A stretch of 64,000 nt of DNA from Actinomadura opuntiae (GTDB lineage Bacteria > Actinomycetota > Actinomycetes > Streptosporangiales > Streptosporangiaceae). The translations under genes were made by a program, and so were the position numbers. Position 1 is the first letter of the stretch. The number at the start of each line of letters is the position of its first letter. The stretch lies in contig NZ_JASNWF010000013.1 of NCBI RefSeq assembly GCF_030283205.1, positions 1-64,000 on the forward strand, written 5' to 3'. This document shows, piece by piece, positions 40,224 through 47,631 of the stretch. The notes under the pieces were generated by a model that saw only the letters and a program-made list of their open reading frames with translations, searched no databases and had not been told where the DNA came from.

Positions 40224-41075
40224 ATGACGACCCAGCTTCTCCGACCCGGCACCGTCTCCCCCATGCGCAAGGTCCCGGCGCAGATTCCGCGCCCGGAGTA
40301 CGTGGGGAAGAAGCGGCCGAAGACCGGCGAGCCGGACGTCAAGACACCCGAGATCATCGAGCGGATGCGGGTGGCCGGCAGGATCGCGGCGCAGGCGCTG
40401 GAGGAGGTCGGCAGGCACGTCCGGCCGGGCATCACCACCGACGAACTGGACCGCATCGGCCACGAGTTCATGCTCGACCACGGCGCCTACCCCTCCACCC
40501 TCGGCTACCGGGGCTTCCCGAAGTCGCTGTGCACCTCGATCAACGAGGTGATCTGCCACGGCATCCCCGACGACACCGTGCTGCGCGACGGCGACATCAT
40601 CAACGTCGACATCACCGCGTTCATCGACGGCGTGCACGGCGACACCGACGCCACGTTCCTGTGCGGCGACGTCGACGAGGAGTCGCGGCTGCTGGTGGAG
40701 CGCACCCGCGAGGCGACGATGCGGGGCATCCGGGCGGTCAAGCCGGGGCGCGCGCTGAACGTGATCGGGCGGGTCATCGAGTCCTACGCCAAGCGGTTCG
40801 GGTACGGGGTCGTCCGCGACTTCACCGGGCACGGCATCGGCACCACGTTCCACTCGGGCCTGGTCGTCCCGCACTACGACGACCCGAACGCCACGACGAT
40901 CATCGAGCCGGGCATGACGTTCACCATCGAGCCGATGCTGACCCTCGGCACCCACGACTACGACATCTGGGACGACGGCTGGACCGTCGTCACCAAGGAC
41001 CGCAGGCGCACCGCCCAGTTCGAGCACACCCTGCTGGTGACCGAGGACGGCAACGAAATCCTCACCCTCCCGTGA
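40224..41075 (+). CDS. map: Type I methionine aminopeptidase
   Basis: Removes the initiator methionine from new proteins; essential and cytosolic. 283 residues. The N-terminal ~40 residues carry a Pro-rich extension (MRKVPAQIPRPEYVGKKRP), typical of the actinobacterial MetAP1c group, which can contact the ribosome. The metal ligands are all in place: INVDITAF, GDTDATF, GHGIGTTFH, TIEPM and FEHTLLVT. ATG at 40224. The following gene starts 58 bp downstream. Confidence 0.96.
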   Translation: MTTQLLRPGTVSPMRKVPAQIPRPEYVGKKRPKTGEPDVKTPEIIERMRVAGRIAAQALEEVGRHVRPGITTDELDRIGHEFMLDHGAYPSTLGYRGFPKSLCTSINEVICHGIPDDTVLRDGDIINVDITAFIDGVHGDTDATFLCGDVDEESRLLVERTREATMRGIRAVKPGRALNVIGRVIESYAKRFGYGVVRDFTGHGIGTTFHSGLVVPHYDDPNATTIIEPGMTFTIEPMLTLGTHDYDIWDDGWTVVTKDRRRTAQFEHTLLVTEDGNEILTLP

Positions 41076-41133
41076 CCCCACCGTCGACCTAGAGTCCCGT
41101 TCAGCCTGCGACCCGGCCGGGAGAATCCGCCAG

Positions 41134-41823
41134 ATGAACGCGCCAGCGCCGTACGAGCCGAGGGTTCCGTCCGACAGCATGCCGCCGGGGCGGGCCGCGC
41201 TGAGCGTGACATGGGCTGCGCTGCCGTTCCTGACGCTGGGGTACGCGACGCCGTTCACGTTCGCGGCCGCGGCGCTGTGGCGGCGCAGCGCGCACCTGCT
41301 GGTGTCGTCGGCGGTCTACATCGGCGTGTTCGCGCTGATGCTGTACCTGCTGCCCGACATCGGCAAGGAGGACGGCACGCAGCAGGCGGTGGGCGTGCTG
41401 CTGTTCGTCCTCGCCGTGGTGGGCTGCGGGCACGCGTTCCTCATCCGGCGGCGGGTGTTCGACCCGCACGGGCTGTCGGGCATCGACAACGAGGCCGTCG
41501 TGGAGCGGGTGCGGCGGCAGCGGCTGCTGCGCGAGAAGGCGCGGGAGCTGGCGGCGGCCGACCCGGGCCTGGCCAAGGAGCTGCGGATCGGCCGCCCCGA
41601 CCTGCCGCGCCAGTACAAGGACGGCGGCCTGGTCGACGTCAACCACGCGCCGGCGGAGGCGCTGGAGCTGCTGCCCGGCATCACGCCGGAGCTGGCGGAG
41701 AAGATCGAGCGGGTGCGGGCCGAGACCGGCGGGTTCATGTCCGCCGAGGAGATGTCGGTGGTGGCGGGCCTGCCGCCGCAGCTCACCGGAGACCTCGCCG
41801 ACTACGCCGTCTTCATCCGCTGA
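41134..41823 (+). CDS. Membrane protein with C-terminal helix-hairpin-helix (ComEA-like)
   Basis: 229 residues. Membrane segments near the N-terminus (ALSVTWAALPFLTLGYATPFTFAAAALW; HLLVSSAVYIGVFALMLYLL; AVGVLLFVLAVVGCGHAFLI), then a charged helical linker (~95-140) and a HhH_3 domain (VDVNHAPAEALELLPGITPELAEKIERVRAETGGFMSAEEMSVVAGL). HhH domains of this type bind DNA in ComEA, but in many membrane-bound actinobacterial proteins they are of unknown use. It sits directly upstream of the LigD-like gene with a 10-bp gap, probably co-transcribed. Confidence 0.83.
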   Translation: MNAPAPYEPRVPSDSMPPGRAALSVTWAALPFLTLGYATPFTFAAAALWRRSAHLLVSSAVYIGVFALMLYLLPDIGKEDGTQQAVGVLLFVLAVVGCGHAFLIRRRVFDPHGLSGIDNEAVVERVRRQRLLREKARELAAADPGLAKELRIGRPDLPRQYKDGGLVDVNHAPAEALELLPGITPELAEKIERVRAETGGFMSAEEMSVVAGLPPQLTGDLADYAVFIR

Positions 41824-41833
41824 TCGCGGGTAT

Positions 41834-42880
41834 GTGGCGGGCGTGACGGAGAAGAAGGGCACGAAGGGCACGCGGAAGGGCGACCGGCTCGCCGAGTACC
41901 GCGGCAAGCGCGACCCCCGGAAGACGCCCGAGCCCGTCCCCAACGAGAAGGCGCTCCCGCACGGCGACGACGACACCTTCGTCGTCCAGGAGCACCACGC
42001 GTCCAGCCTGCACTGGGACCTGCGCTTCGAGCGCGACGGGGTGCTGGTGTCCTGGGCCGTGCCGAAGGGCCTGCCATGGAGCCCGGAGACGAACCACCTG
42101 GCCGTCCACACCGAGGACCATCCCCTCGAGTACGCCACGTTCGAGGGCGAGATCCCGCAGGACGAGTACGGCGGCGGCAAGGTGACGATCTGGGACCGCG
42201 GGACGTACGAGACGGAGAAGTGGTCCGAGCGCGAGGTGAAGGTCGTCGTGCACGGCTCGCGGGTGTCGGGCCGGTACGTGCTGTTCCGGACGGGCGGCAG
42301 GAACTGGATGATCCACCGGATGGATCCGCCGGCGGACCCGGACGCCGAGCCGCTGCCGGAGGCGCTGCGCCCGATGCGGCCCGCGCCCAGGGCCCGGCTG
42401 CCGCGCGACCAGGACGCGTGGGGGTTCGAGTTCGCGTGGGGCGGCAAGCGGCTGCTGGCGTACGTGGAGGGCGGCCGGACGCGGTTCACCGACGGCCGGG
42501 GCCGCGCGGTGGACGGCCCCGGCGGGCTCGGCCCGCGGCTCGGCGGCCAGCTCGGCGCGCGCCCGGCGGTGCTGGACGGCGAGCTGGCCGTGCTGGACGG
42601 CCGCGAGACCTACATGATCTTCGATGTGCCGCACCTGGACGGGCGGCCGCTGCTCGGCGTCCCCTACCGCGAGCGCCGGGAGCGGCTGGACGGGCTGGAG
42701 CTGTCGGGCCCGCGGTGGCAGACGGCGCCGTGGTACCCGGGCGACGGCGACGCGGTGCGGGAGACCGCCGCCGCGCAGGGCCTGCCCGGCGTCGTCGCCA
42801 AGCGCCTGGACTCCCCGTACGAGCCGGGCGAGGAGTCCGGCGCCTGGCGGCTGATCGAGTCGCCCGCGCGCAAGCGCTGA
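41834..42880 (+). CDS. LigD-type 3'-phosphoesterase with degenerate ligase domain
   Basis: 348 residues (GTG 41834; GTG 41843 equally possible). Residues ~15-165 form a LigD 3'-phosphoesterase domain with its active-site set intact: His54, His60, Asp62, Arg64 (HHASSLHWDLR), His96 and Tyr100 (DHPLEY). This domain trims 3' ends in NHEJ. Residues ~190-348 follow the ATP-dependent ligase adenylation domain (VLDGELAVLDGRETYMIFDVPHLDGR; GLPGVVAKRLDSPYEPGE), but the nucleophile motif KxDGxR reads AWGGKR: the AMP-accepting Lys is Ala201 and Asp is Gly203. It should trim 3' ends but not seal nicks. No Ku or polymerase gene is in the window. Confidence 0.88.
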   Translation: MAGVTEKKGTKGTRKGDRLAEYRGKRDPRKTPEPVPNEKALPHGDDDTFVVQEHHASSLHWDLRFERDGVLVSWAVPKGLPWSPETNHLAVHTEDHPLEYATFEGEIPQDEYGGGKVTIWDRGTYETEKWSEREVKVVVHGSRVSGRYVLFRTGGRNWMIHRMDPPADPDAEPLPEALRPMRPAPRARLPRDQDAWGFEFAWGGKRLLAYVEGGRTRFTDGRGRAVDGPGGLGPRLGGQLGARPAVLDGELAVLDGRETYMIFDVPHLDGRPLLGVPYRERRERLDGLELSGPRWQTAPWYPGDGDAVRETAAAQGLPGVVAKRLDSPYEPGEESGAWRLIESPARKR

Positions 42881-42888
42881 GAACCGGC

Positions 42889-42927
42889 ACGCGACGAGTC
42901 AGTACGCGACGGCTCAGTACGCGACCG
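42889..42927. repeat. 15-bp tandem repeat covering the stop of the oxidoreductase gene
   Basis: Units ACGCGACGAGTCAGT (42889-42903), ACGCGACGGCTCAGT (42904-42918) and a partial third (42919-42927). The TCA at 42914-42916 is the stop codon of the minus-strand gene; the same triplet occurs in the first unit. Confidence 0.85.
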
Positions 42928-43537
42928 TGATGCGGCGGCCGATCGCCTCGTTCTTCTCCAGCTCGTCGACCAGCGCGACCGCGTAGTCCTCGGCGCTGAT
43001 CCGGCTGTTGCCCTCGGCGTCGCGCAGCAGCCGGTCGCCGCCGACGCGGAACGTGCCGGTGCGCTCGCCCGGCTCGATCACCGCCGCGGGCGAGACGTAG
43101 GTCCAGTCCAGGTCGTCCGCCTCGGCGCGGATGACGTCGAGGAGCGCGGCGTGGGCCAGCGCCTCGGGCTTGTACGCCTCGACGAAGCCCGGTTCGTCCA
43201 CGTGCCGGACGCCCGGCGCGACCTCCAGGCTGCCCGCGCCGCCGACCACGACCAGCCGCCGGACCCCCGCCCGGCGCACCGCGTCCAGCACGGCGCGTCC
43301 CGCCTCCAGCACCGGCCCCTCGGGGTCGGAGCCGTCGCGGGGCGGCGAGATCGCCACCACCACCGCGTCGTGGCCCTTGGCGAGCGCGGCCACCGCGGCG
43401 GCGTCGGCGGCGTCCGCCGTCCGCGTGCCCTCGGCGCCGCTCCGGGTCACGCCGGTGACCTCGTGGCCGCGGCGGCGCGCCTCGTCGGCGACCCGGCGGC
43501 CGATCATCCCGGTCGCGCCGATCAGCAGGATCCTCAT
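42914..43537 (-). CDS. NAD(P)-binding oxidoreductase (NmrA/SDR-like)
   Basis: 207 residues. N-terminal nucleotide motif ILLIGATGMIGRRVADEARRRGHEVTGVTRS, then VVVAISPP, RRLVVVGGAGSLEV and WTYVSPAAVIEPGERTG, matching short NAD(P)H-binding SDR proteins of the YwnB type. No classical YxxxK. ATG at 43537 after GAGGAGGACGAC. Divergent from an HxlR regulator, with an inverted repeat between. This pairing (redox-type SDR plus HxlR) is common and suggests response to reactive aldehydes, quinones or redox stress. Confidence 0.9.
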   Translation of the reverse strand: MRILLIGATGMIGRRVADEARRRGHEVTGVTRSGAEGTRTADAADAAAVAALAKGHDAVVVAISPPRDGSDPEGPVLEAGRAVLDAVRRAGVRRLVVVGGAGSLEVAPGVRHVDEPGFVEAYKPEALAHAALLDVIRAEADDLDWTYVSPAAVIEPGERTGTFRVGGDRLLRDAEGNSRISAEDYAVALVDELEKNEAIGRRITVAY

Positions 43538-43571
43538 GTCGTCCTCCTCGAATGTCCGTGCCGAGCGTGAA

Positions 43572-43588
43572 GGTATCCATCGGATACC
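43572..43588. promoter_or_regulatory. Operator-like inverted repeat GGTATCC-ATC-GGATACC
   Basis: Perfect 7-bp inverted repeat with a 3-bp spacer, 35 bp from the oxidoreductase start and 38 bp from the HxlR start. A related but imperfect site (GGTACC...GGAAACC) follows at 43609-43625, immediately before the HxlR ATG. Likely HxlR binding sites acting on both promoters. Confidence 0.7.
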
Positions 43589-43625
43589 GGTTACTTCAAC
43601 GTGCCATTGGTACCCTCTGGAAACC

Positions 43626-43985
43626 ATGAGAGGCGACGCGTTCGATCCCGGCTGCCCGACCCGGCTCCTCCTCGACCGGATCGGCGACAAGTGGTCGGTG
43701 CTGGTCGTGCTCTGCCTCACCGAGGGGCCGCGCCGCTTCACCGAGCTGCGCCGCCTGATCGGCGGCGTCACCCCCAAGGTCCTTACCCAGACGCTGCGGA
43801 CGATGGAACGCGACGGCCTGGTCACCCGGCAGGTCTTCGCCGAGGTCCCGCCCCGCGTCGAGTACGCGCTGACGCCCCTGGGGATGTCCCTGCACAAGCC
43901 GATCCAGGCCGTCACCGAGTGGGCCGAGGAGAACGTGGCGGCCGTCGTCACCGCCCGCGCCCGCCACGACGATCTCTCCGCCTGA
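43626..43985 (+). CDS. HxlR family transcriptional regulator
   Basis: 119 residues, the usual HxlR length. An N-terminal Cys in FDPGCPTRLLLDRIGDKWSVLVVL is the place where redox-sensing HxlR members carry their reactive cysteine. The winged helix continues with GPRRFTELRRLIGGVTPKVLTQTLRTMERDGLVTRQVF and PPRVEYALTPLGMSL. The ATG at 43626 is chosen over upstream in-frame codons because it begins the conserved domain. It should regulate itself and the divergent oxidoreductase. Confidence 0.92.
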   Translation: MRGDAFDPGCPTRLLLDRIGDKWSVLVVLCLTEGPRRFTELRRLIGGVTPKVLTQTLRTMERDGLVTRQVFAEVPPRVEYALTPLGMSLHKPIQAVTEWAEENVAAVVTARARHDDLSA

Positions 43986-44126
43986 GGCGGAACCGCCGCC
44001 CCGCATTCCGCATCAAAGGGACGTGGCATCCGCTTCGGCGCGCCGCCGCTGAAAACGATCAGTAGCGGGCTAGAGTCCCGCCCTGAACCGGGCGGCGGAC
44101 GGTGTGCGGAAAGCGGGGGAACGGCC

Positions 44127-44843
44127 ATGATGGGGAAGACGCACGCGCTGAGCGGGGCGCTGGCGTGGCTCGCCGCGGTGCCGGTGATCGCCCAGGAGAG
44201 CCTGCTCGGCGACCACGCGGTGTCGCTGTCGCCCGAGCAGATCGCCGCGGGCGCGGTGGTGTGCGCGGGCGCGGCGATCCTGCCCGACGTCGACCACCAC
44301 AACGGGCGCATCGCCAACACCTACGGGCCCATCACCCACCACATGTGCAAGTGGATCGGGAAGCTGTCGGGCGGGCACCGCAACGCCACCCACTCGATCC
44401 TGTTCGCGGTGGGCATCGGGTGGGCGATGGACACCCTCGCCACGCACTACGTGTACGCGTGGTGGGCCTGCCTGTTCATGATCGTCGGGCTGGGGCTGCG
44501 CGGCGTCGGCCTCGACTTCGAGGGCCGCGAGCCGCAGTCCGCGCTGGCCGACTGCGCGCTCGCGCTGATCGCGGTCTGGCTGATGCACAACATCGACATG
44601 AGCTTCGTCGGGTTCGCGGTCACCCTCGGCTGCCTGGCGCACGTCGCCGGCGACTGCCTGACACCGCGCGGATGCCCGGTGTTCTGGCCGCTGCCGTGGC
44701 GGATCGAGGTGCCGCTGATCCCGCGCACCAACGGCAAGGTCGAGCACTGGGTGGTCGGGCCGCTGCTGATCCTCGGCATCGCGATCCTGGCGGTCCGGTC
44801 GGTGCTCGGCGACGTCGCGACGAACTGGCTCACCCGGGGCTGA
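44127..44843 (+). CDS. Metal-dependent membrane hydrolase (YdjM/DUF457-like)
   Basis: 238 residues (ATG 44127 or 44130). Opens with GKTHALSGALAWL, then ILPDVDHHNGRIAN and HRNATHSILFAVGIG: the H...DxDH...HR..THS pattern of the YdjM family of membrane-bound metal-dependent hydrolases. Four to five membrane helices. A later His/Asp segment (AHVAGDCLTPRGCPVFWPLPW) completes the expected metal site. Substrate unknown; Escherichia coli YdjM is an SOS-induced inner-membrane protein. It stands alone between the HxlR gene and the convergent lipoprotein gene. Confidence 0.87.
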   Translation: MMGKTHALSGALAWLAAVPVIAQESLLGDHAVSLSPEQIAAGAVVCAGAAILPDVDHHNGRIANTYGPITHHMCKWIGKLSGGHRNATHSILFAVGIGWAMDTLATHYVYAWWACLFMIVGLGLRGVGLDFEGREPQSALADCALALIAVWLMHNIDMSFVGFAVTLGCLAHVAGDCLTPRGCPVFWPLPWRIEVPLIPRTNGKVEHWVVGPLLILGIAILAVRSVLGDVATNWLTRG

Positions 44844-44864
44844 CGCCGGCCGGGCGGGCCCCGG

Positions 44865-45386
44865 TCAGCGCATGTCGTCGAAGTCACCGCACCGCACGGT
44901 TCCCCATCCGTTGCCGTCGGCACCCGGCGCGCTCCACAGCTCGACGCTGCTGACGCCCGGCACGGCCTGCGCGGTGCAGGCGATCTGGGCCAGCGCCGTC
45001 CGCGACCAGTGCACCGGCCGGTGCGGGACCGTGTCCGGCAGGTCGACGACCAGCCGGCCCGGGTCGTCGGGCTGGGACACGATGCGGATCAGGCGGCCCT
45101 CCAGCGGGTGGTCGACCTCGGTGTGCAGACCCTGGAGCCGCTCGCCGGAGGTGACCCGGACGCTGAGCTGGTTCAGCCCCAGGTACGGGTTGCCCGGCAG
45201 CCCGGGGCGCACCACCGGCACCACCTTCTTGCCCTGCGCGAGGTACACGGTGATCGTGCCGGAGTTGCCGGCCGCCTCCACCGGCTGGCCCGCGTCGATG
45301 ACCCCGGTCGGCCGGACGCCGCAGCCCGCCGTCACCGCCGCGGCCAGCGCCGCCGCCGCGATCGTCCAGGCGAGCCGGTCACGCAT
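44865..45386 (-). CDS. Lipoprotein in a two-component operon (GerMN-like body)
   Basis: 173 residues. Signal peptide AWTIAAAALAAAVTAGC with lipobox TAGC (Cys22), so a lipoprotein anchored outside. The rest (GTITVYLAQGKKVVPVVRPGLPG; RLQGLHTEVDHPLEGR; GRLVVDLPDTVPH) resembles GerMN-type domains weakly. Third gene of a response regulator-kinase-lipoprotein operon; its ATG overlaps the kinase stop by 8 bp. In Streptomyces the envelope-stress system sigE-cseA-cseB-cseC also includes a lipoprotein (CseA), which tunes the kinase. A similar sensing role is inferred. Confidence 0.75.
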   Translation of the reverse strand: MRDRLAWTIAAAALAAAVTAGCGVRPTGVIDAGQPVEAAGNSGTITVYLAQGKKVVPVVRPGLPGNPYLGLNQLSVRVTSGERLQGLHTEVDHPLEGRLIRIVSQPDDPGRLVVDLPDTVPHRPVHWSRTALAQIACTAQAVPGVSSVELWSAPGADGNGWGTVRCGDFDDMR

Positions 45387-46857
45387 CGCGTTCCTCCTCC
45401 GCGGCCTGCCGGGCGGGGAGCCACAGCGTGAACACCGCTCCCCCGTCCGGCGCGTTGGCGGCCTCCAGCGTCCCGTCGTGCAGGACGGCGTTCGCCTGCG
45501 CGATCGACAGCCCGAGCCCGCTGCCCTCGCTGCGCGACCGGGCCGCCTCCGCCTTGACGAACCGGTCGAAGACCACCGGGAGCAGGTCGTCCGGGATGCC
45601 GGGACCGCGGTCGGCGACGTCGATCCGCACGCCCGGTTCACCGCCGGGGTCCCGGGCGGCGGGGCCGAAGCGCACCGACACCGGCGGGCCGCCGTGCTTG
45701 AGCGCGTTGCCGGCCAGGTTCGCGACGATGACGTCGAGCCGGCGCGGGTCCGCGCGGACGAACAGGTCCGCCGGCCCGGCGACCGCCACCCGGTCCGCCC
45801 AGCCGCGCGCCGACAGCGTCCCGGCGACCGCGTCCGCCACGTTCACGTCGTCCAGGACGAGCGCGGCGGCGCCCGCGTCGAACCGGCTGATCTCGATCAG
45901 GTGCTCGACGAGGCCGCCGAGCCTGCGGGTCTCCTCGGCCACCAGCCGCGCCGCTCCCCCGTCGTCGCCCGCCTCCTCGGCGAGCACGTCCGTCATCGCG
46001 ATCATCGAGGTCAGCGGCGTGCGCAGCTCGTGCGAGACGTCCGCGACGAACCGCCGGGAGGCCGCCTCCATCGCCCGCAGCTCGGTGACCGTCCGCTCCA
46101 GCGCGGCGGCGGCGTGGTTGTAGGTGCGGGCGAGGTCGGCGAGCTCGTCGCTGCCGCGCACCCGCACCCGCGTGTCCAGCCTTCCCTGGCCGAGCGCGCG
46201 GGCCGCCGCGCCGAGCCGGCGCACCGGCCGCAGCACCCCGCGGGTGGCCAGCAGCGCGAGCAGCAGCGCCGCCACCAGCGCCGCGACGTCGGCGACCACC
46301 AGCACGCGGGTGAACGTGCGCAGATCCGCCGCCTCCCGGGCGAGGCTCACCGAGACGAACACCATGGGCGGCGTGGTGCGCTCCGGCTCGTCCACCGTCG
46401 TCTCGTAGCCGAGGACCCGGGCGCCGACCAGCAGGTACGGCATGCCCTCCAGGCTGGGGCGGCTCCTGCGCACCAGCCGCTGGAAGACGATGCCGCGCAT
46501 CGCGCGCCGCGCGAACTCCTCGCTGACCGGGACGTCCAGCGAGCCGGGCCGCGGCATGGCGGCGCTGCCGTCGAGCGGGACGGGCACCGCGGCGATCTTG
46601 CGTCCCGGCCCGGCGAGCGCGTCCTTCAGCTGCGCGGCGAGGAGGGGCTCGGTGTCGGGCGGGAGGTTCCTCGGCGTCCGCTGGGCGAGGACGCTGCGGA
46701 CGTCGGTGAGGACCGCGTCCTGCGCGCGCTGCAGCATCACCCGCCGCAGCAGCACGTAGGAGATGCCGGACGCGAGCACCGACGACAGCAGCGCGACCGC
46801 GGTGAACGCCGCGGCGAGCCGGACCCGCAGCCCGGTGAGCCGGCGCAGCCGCCTCAC
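45379..46857 (-). CDS. Sensor histidine kinase (CseC-like)
   Basis: 492 residues. A first membrane helix (RLAAAFTAVALLSSVLASGISYVLL), an extracytoplasmic sensor of ~150 residues, a second helix (VLVVADVAALVAALLLALLA), then HAMP (LGAAARALGQGRLDTRVRVRGSDELADLARTYN), HisKA with the phosphoacceptor FVADVSHELRTPLTSM, and HATPase (IVANLAGNALKHG, DRGPGIP, GSGLGLSIAQ). GTG start overlaps the regulator stop (GTGA). The sensor sits outside the cell, consistent with an envelope-stress or extracellular cue. Confidence 0.93.
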   Translation of the reverse strand: MRRLRRLTGLRVRLAAAFTAVALLSSVLASGISYVLLRRVMLQRAQDAVLTDVRSVLAQRTPRNLPPDTEPLLAAQLKDALAGPGRKIAAVPVPLDGSAAMPRPGSLDVPVSEEFARRAMRGIVFQRLVRRSRPSLEGMPYLLVGARVLGYETTVDEPERTTPPMVFVSVSLAREAADLRTFTRVLVVADVAALVAALLLALLATRGVLRPVRRLGAAARALGQGRLDTRVRVRGSDELADLARTYNHAAAALERTVTELRAMEAASRRFVADVSHELRTPLTSMIAMTDVLAEEAGDDGGAARLVAEETRRLGGLVEHLIEISRFDAGAAALVLDDVNVADAVAGTLSARGWADRVAVAGPADLFVRADPRRLDVIVANLAGNALKHGGPPVSVRFGPAARDPGGEPGVRIDVADRGPGIPDDLLPVVFDRFVKAEAARSRSEGSGLGLSIAQANAVLHDGTLEAANAPDGGAVFTLWLPARQAAEEERDA

Positions 46858-47528
46858 GGCGCGGTGAACCGGTAGCCGAAGCCCCGGACGGTCTCGATCA
46901 GCCGCGGCTCGGCCGGCTCGTCCTCGATCTTGGCGCGGACCCGCTGCACGCAGGCGTCCACCAGCCGCGAGTCGCCCGGGTAGGTGTGCTCCCACACCTC
47001 GGCCAGCAGGTGCTGGCGGGTCAGCGCCTGCCCGGGCCGCCGGGCCAGCTCCAGCAGCAGGCGCAGCTCGGTCGGGGTGAGCCGGACGTCGGTCCCCGCC
47101 TTGGTGACCTTCAGCGAAGCCCGGTCGATGACCAGGTCGCCGTAGGCGGACCGGTCGACGCGGGTCTGCTCGGCGCGGCGCAGCACCGCGCGGATCCGGG
47201 CGTCCAGCACCCGCGGCTCGACCGGCTTCACCACGTAGTCGTCGGCGCCCGCCTCCAGGCCGAGCACGACGTCCAGGTCGTCGCCGCGCGCGGTGAGCAG
47301 GATCACCGGCAGCGGGTCGGTGCGGCGGATCCGCCGGCACACCTCGATGCCGTCGATGCCCGGCAGCATCACGTCCAGGATCGCGATCTCCGGGCGGCGG
47401 GCGCGCAGCGTCTCCAGGCCGTCCTCCCCGGTGGCGCGCGAGGTCACGCGGTGTCCCTGGCGGGTCAGCGCCAGCTCCAGCGCGGTCCGCGCCGAGGGAT
47501 CGTCCTCCACGAAGAGAATGCTCGCCAC
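46854..47528 (-). CDS. OmpR-family response regulator (CseB-like)
   Basis: 224 residues. The receiver domain starts ILFVEDDPSARTALELAL and has the phosphorylation site in EIAILDVMLPGIDGIE and the conserved Lys in DYVVKPVEP. The C-terminal OmpR winged helix covers LTPTELRLLLELARRPGQALTRQHLLAEVWE...LVDACVQRVRAKIE. The start is GTG 47528; GTG 47534 is also in frame. It heads the regulator-kinase-lipoprotein operon. There is no sigE-like ECF sigma gene upstream, unlike the Streptomyces cse locus. Confidence 0.93.
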   Translation of the reverse strand: MASILFVEDDPSARTALELALTRQGHRVTSRATGEDGLETLRARRPEIAILDVMLPGIDGIEVCRRIRRTDPLPVILLTARGDDLDVVLGLEAGADDYVVKPVEPRVLDARIRAVLRRAEQTRVDRSAYGDLVIDRASLKVTKAGTDVRLTPTELRLLLELARRPGQALTRQHLLAEVWEHTYPGDSRLVDACVQRVRAKIEDEPAEPRLIETVRGFGYRFTAP

Positions 47529-47631
47529 CTGGACATTATTGGGCCTATCGGGCACCGGCCCCCAAGCCGTGTCACGAGATCCGGACATTTCATGGACAAG
47601 GTCATGAAGTCCGGTCGCCAGCGTGGGACGC

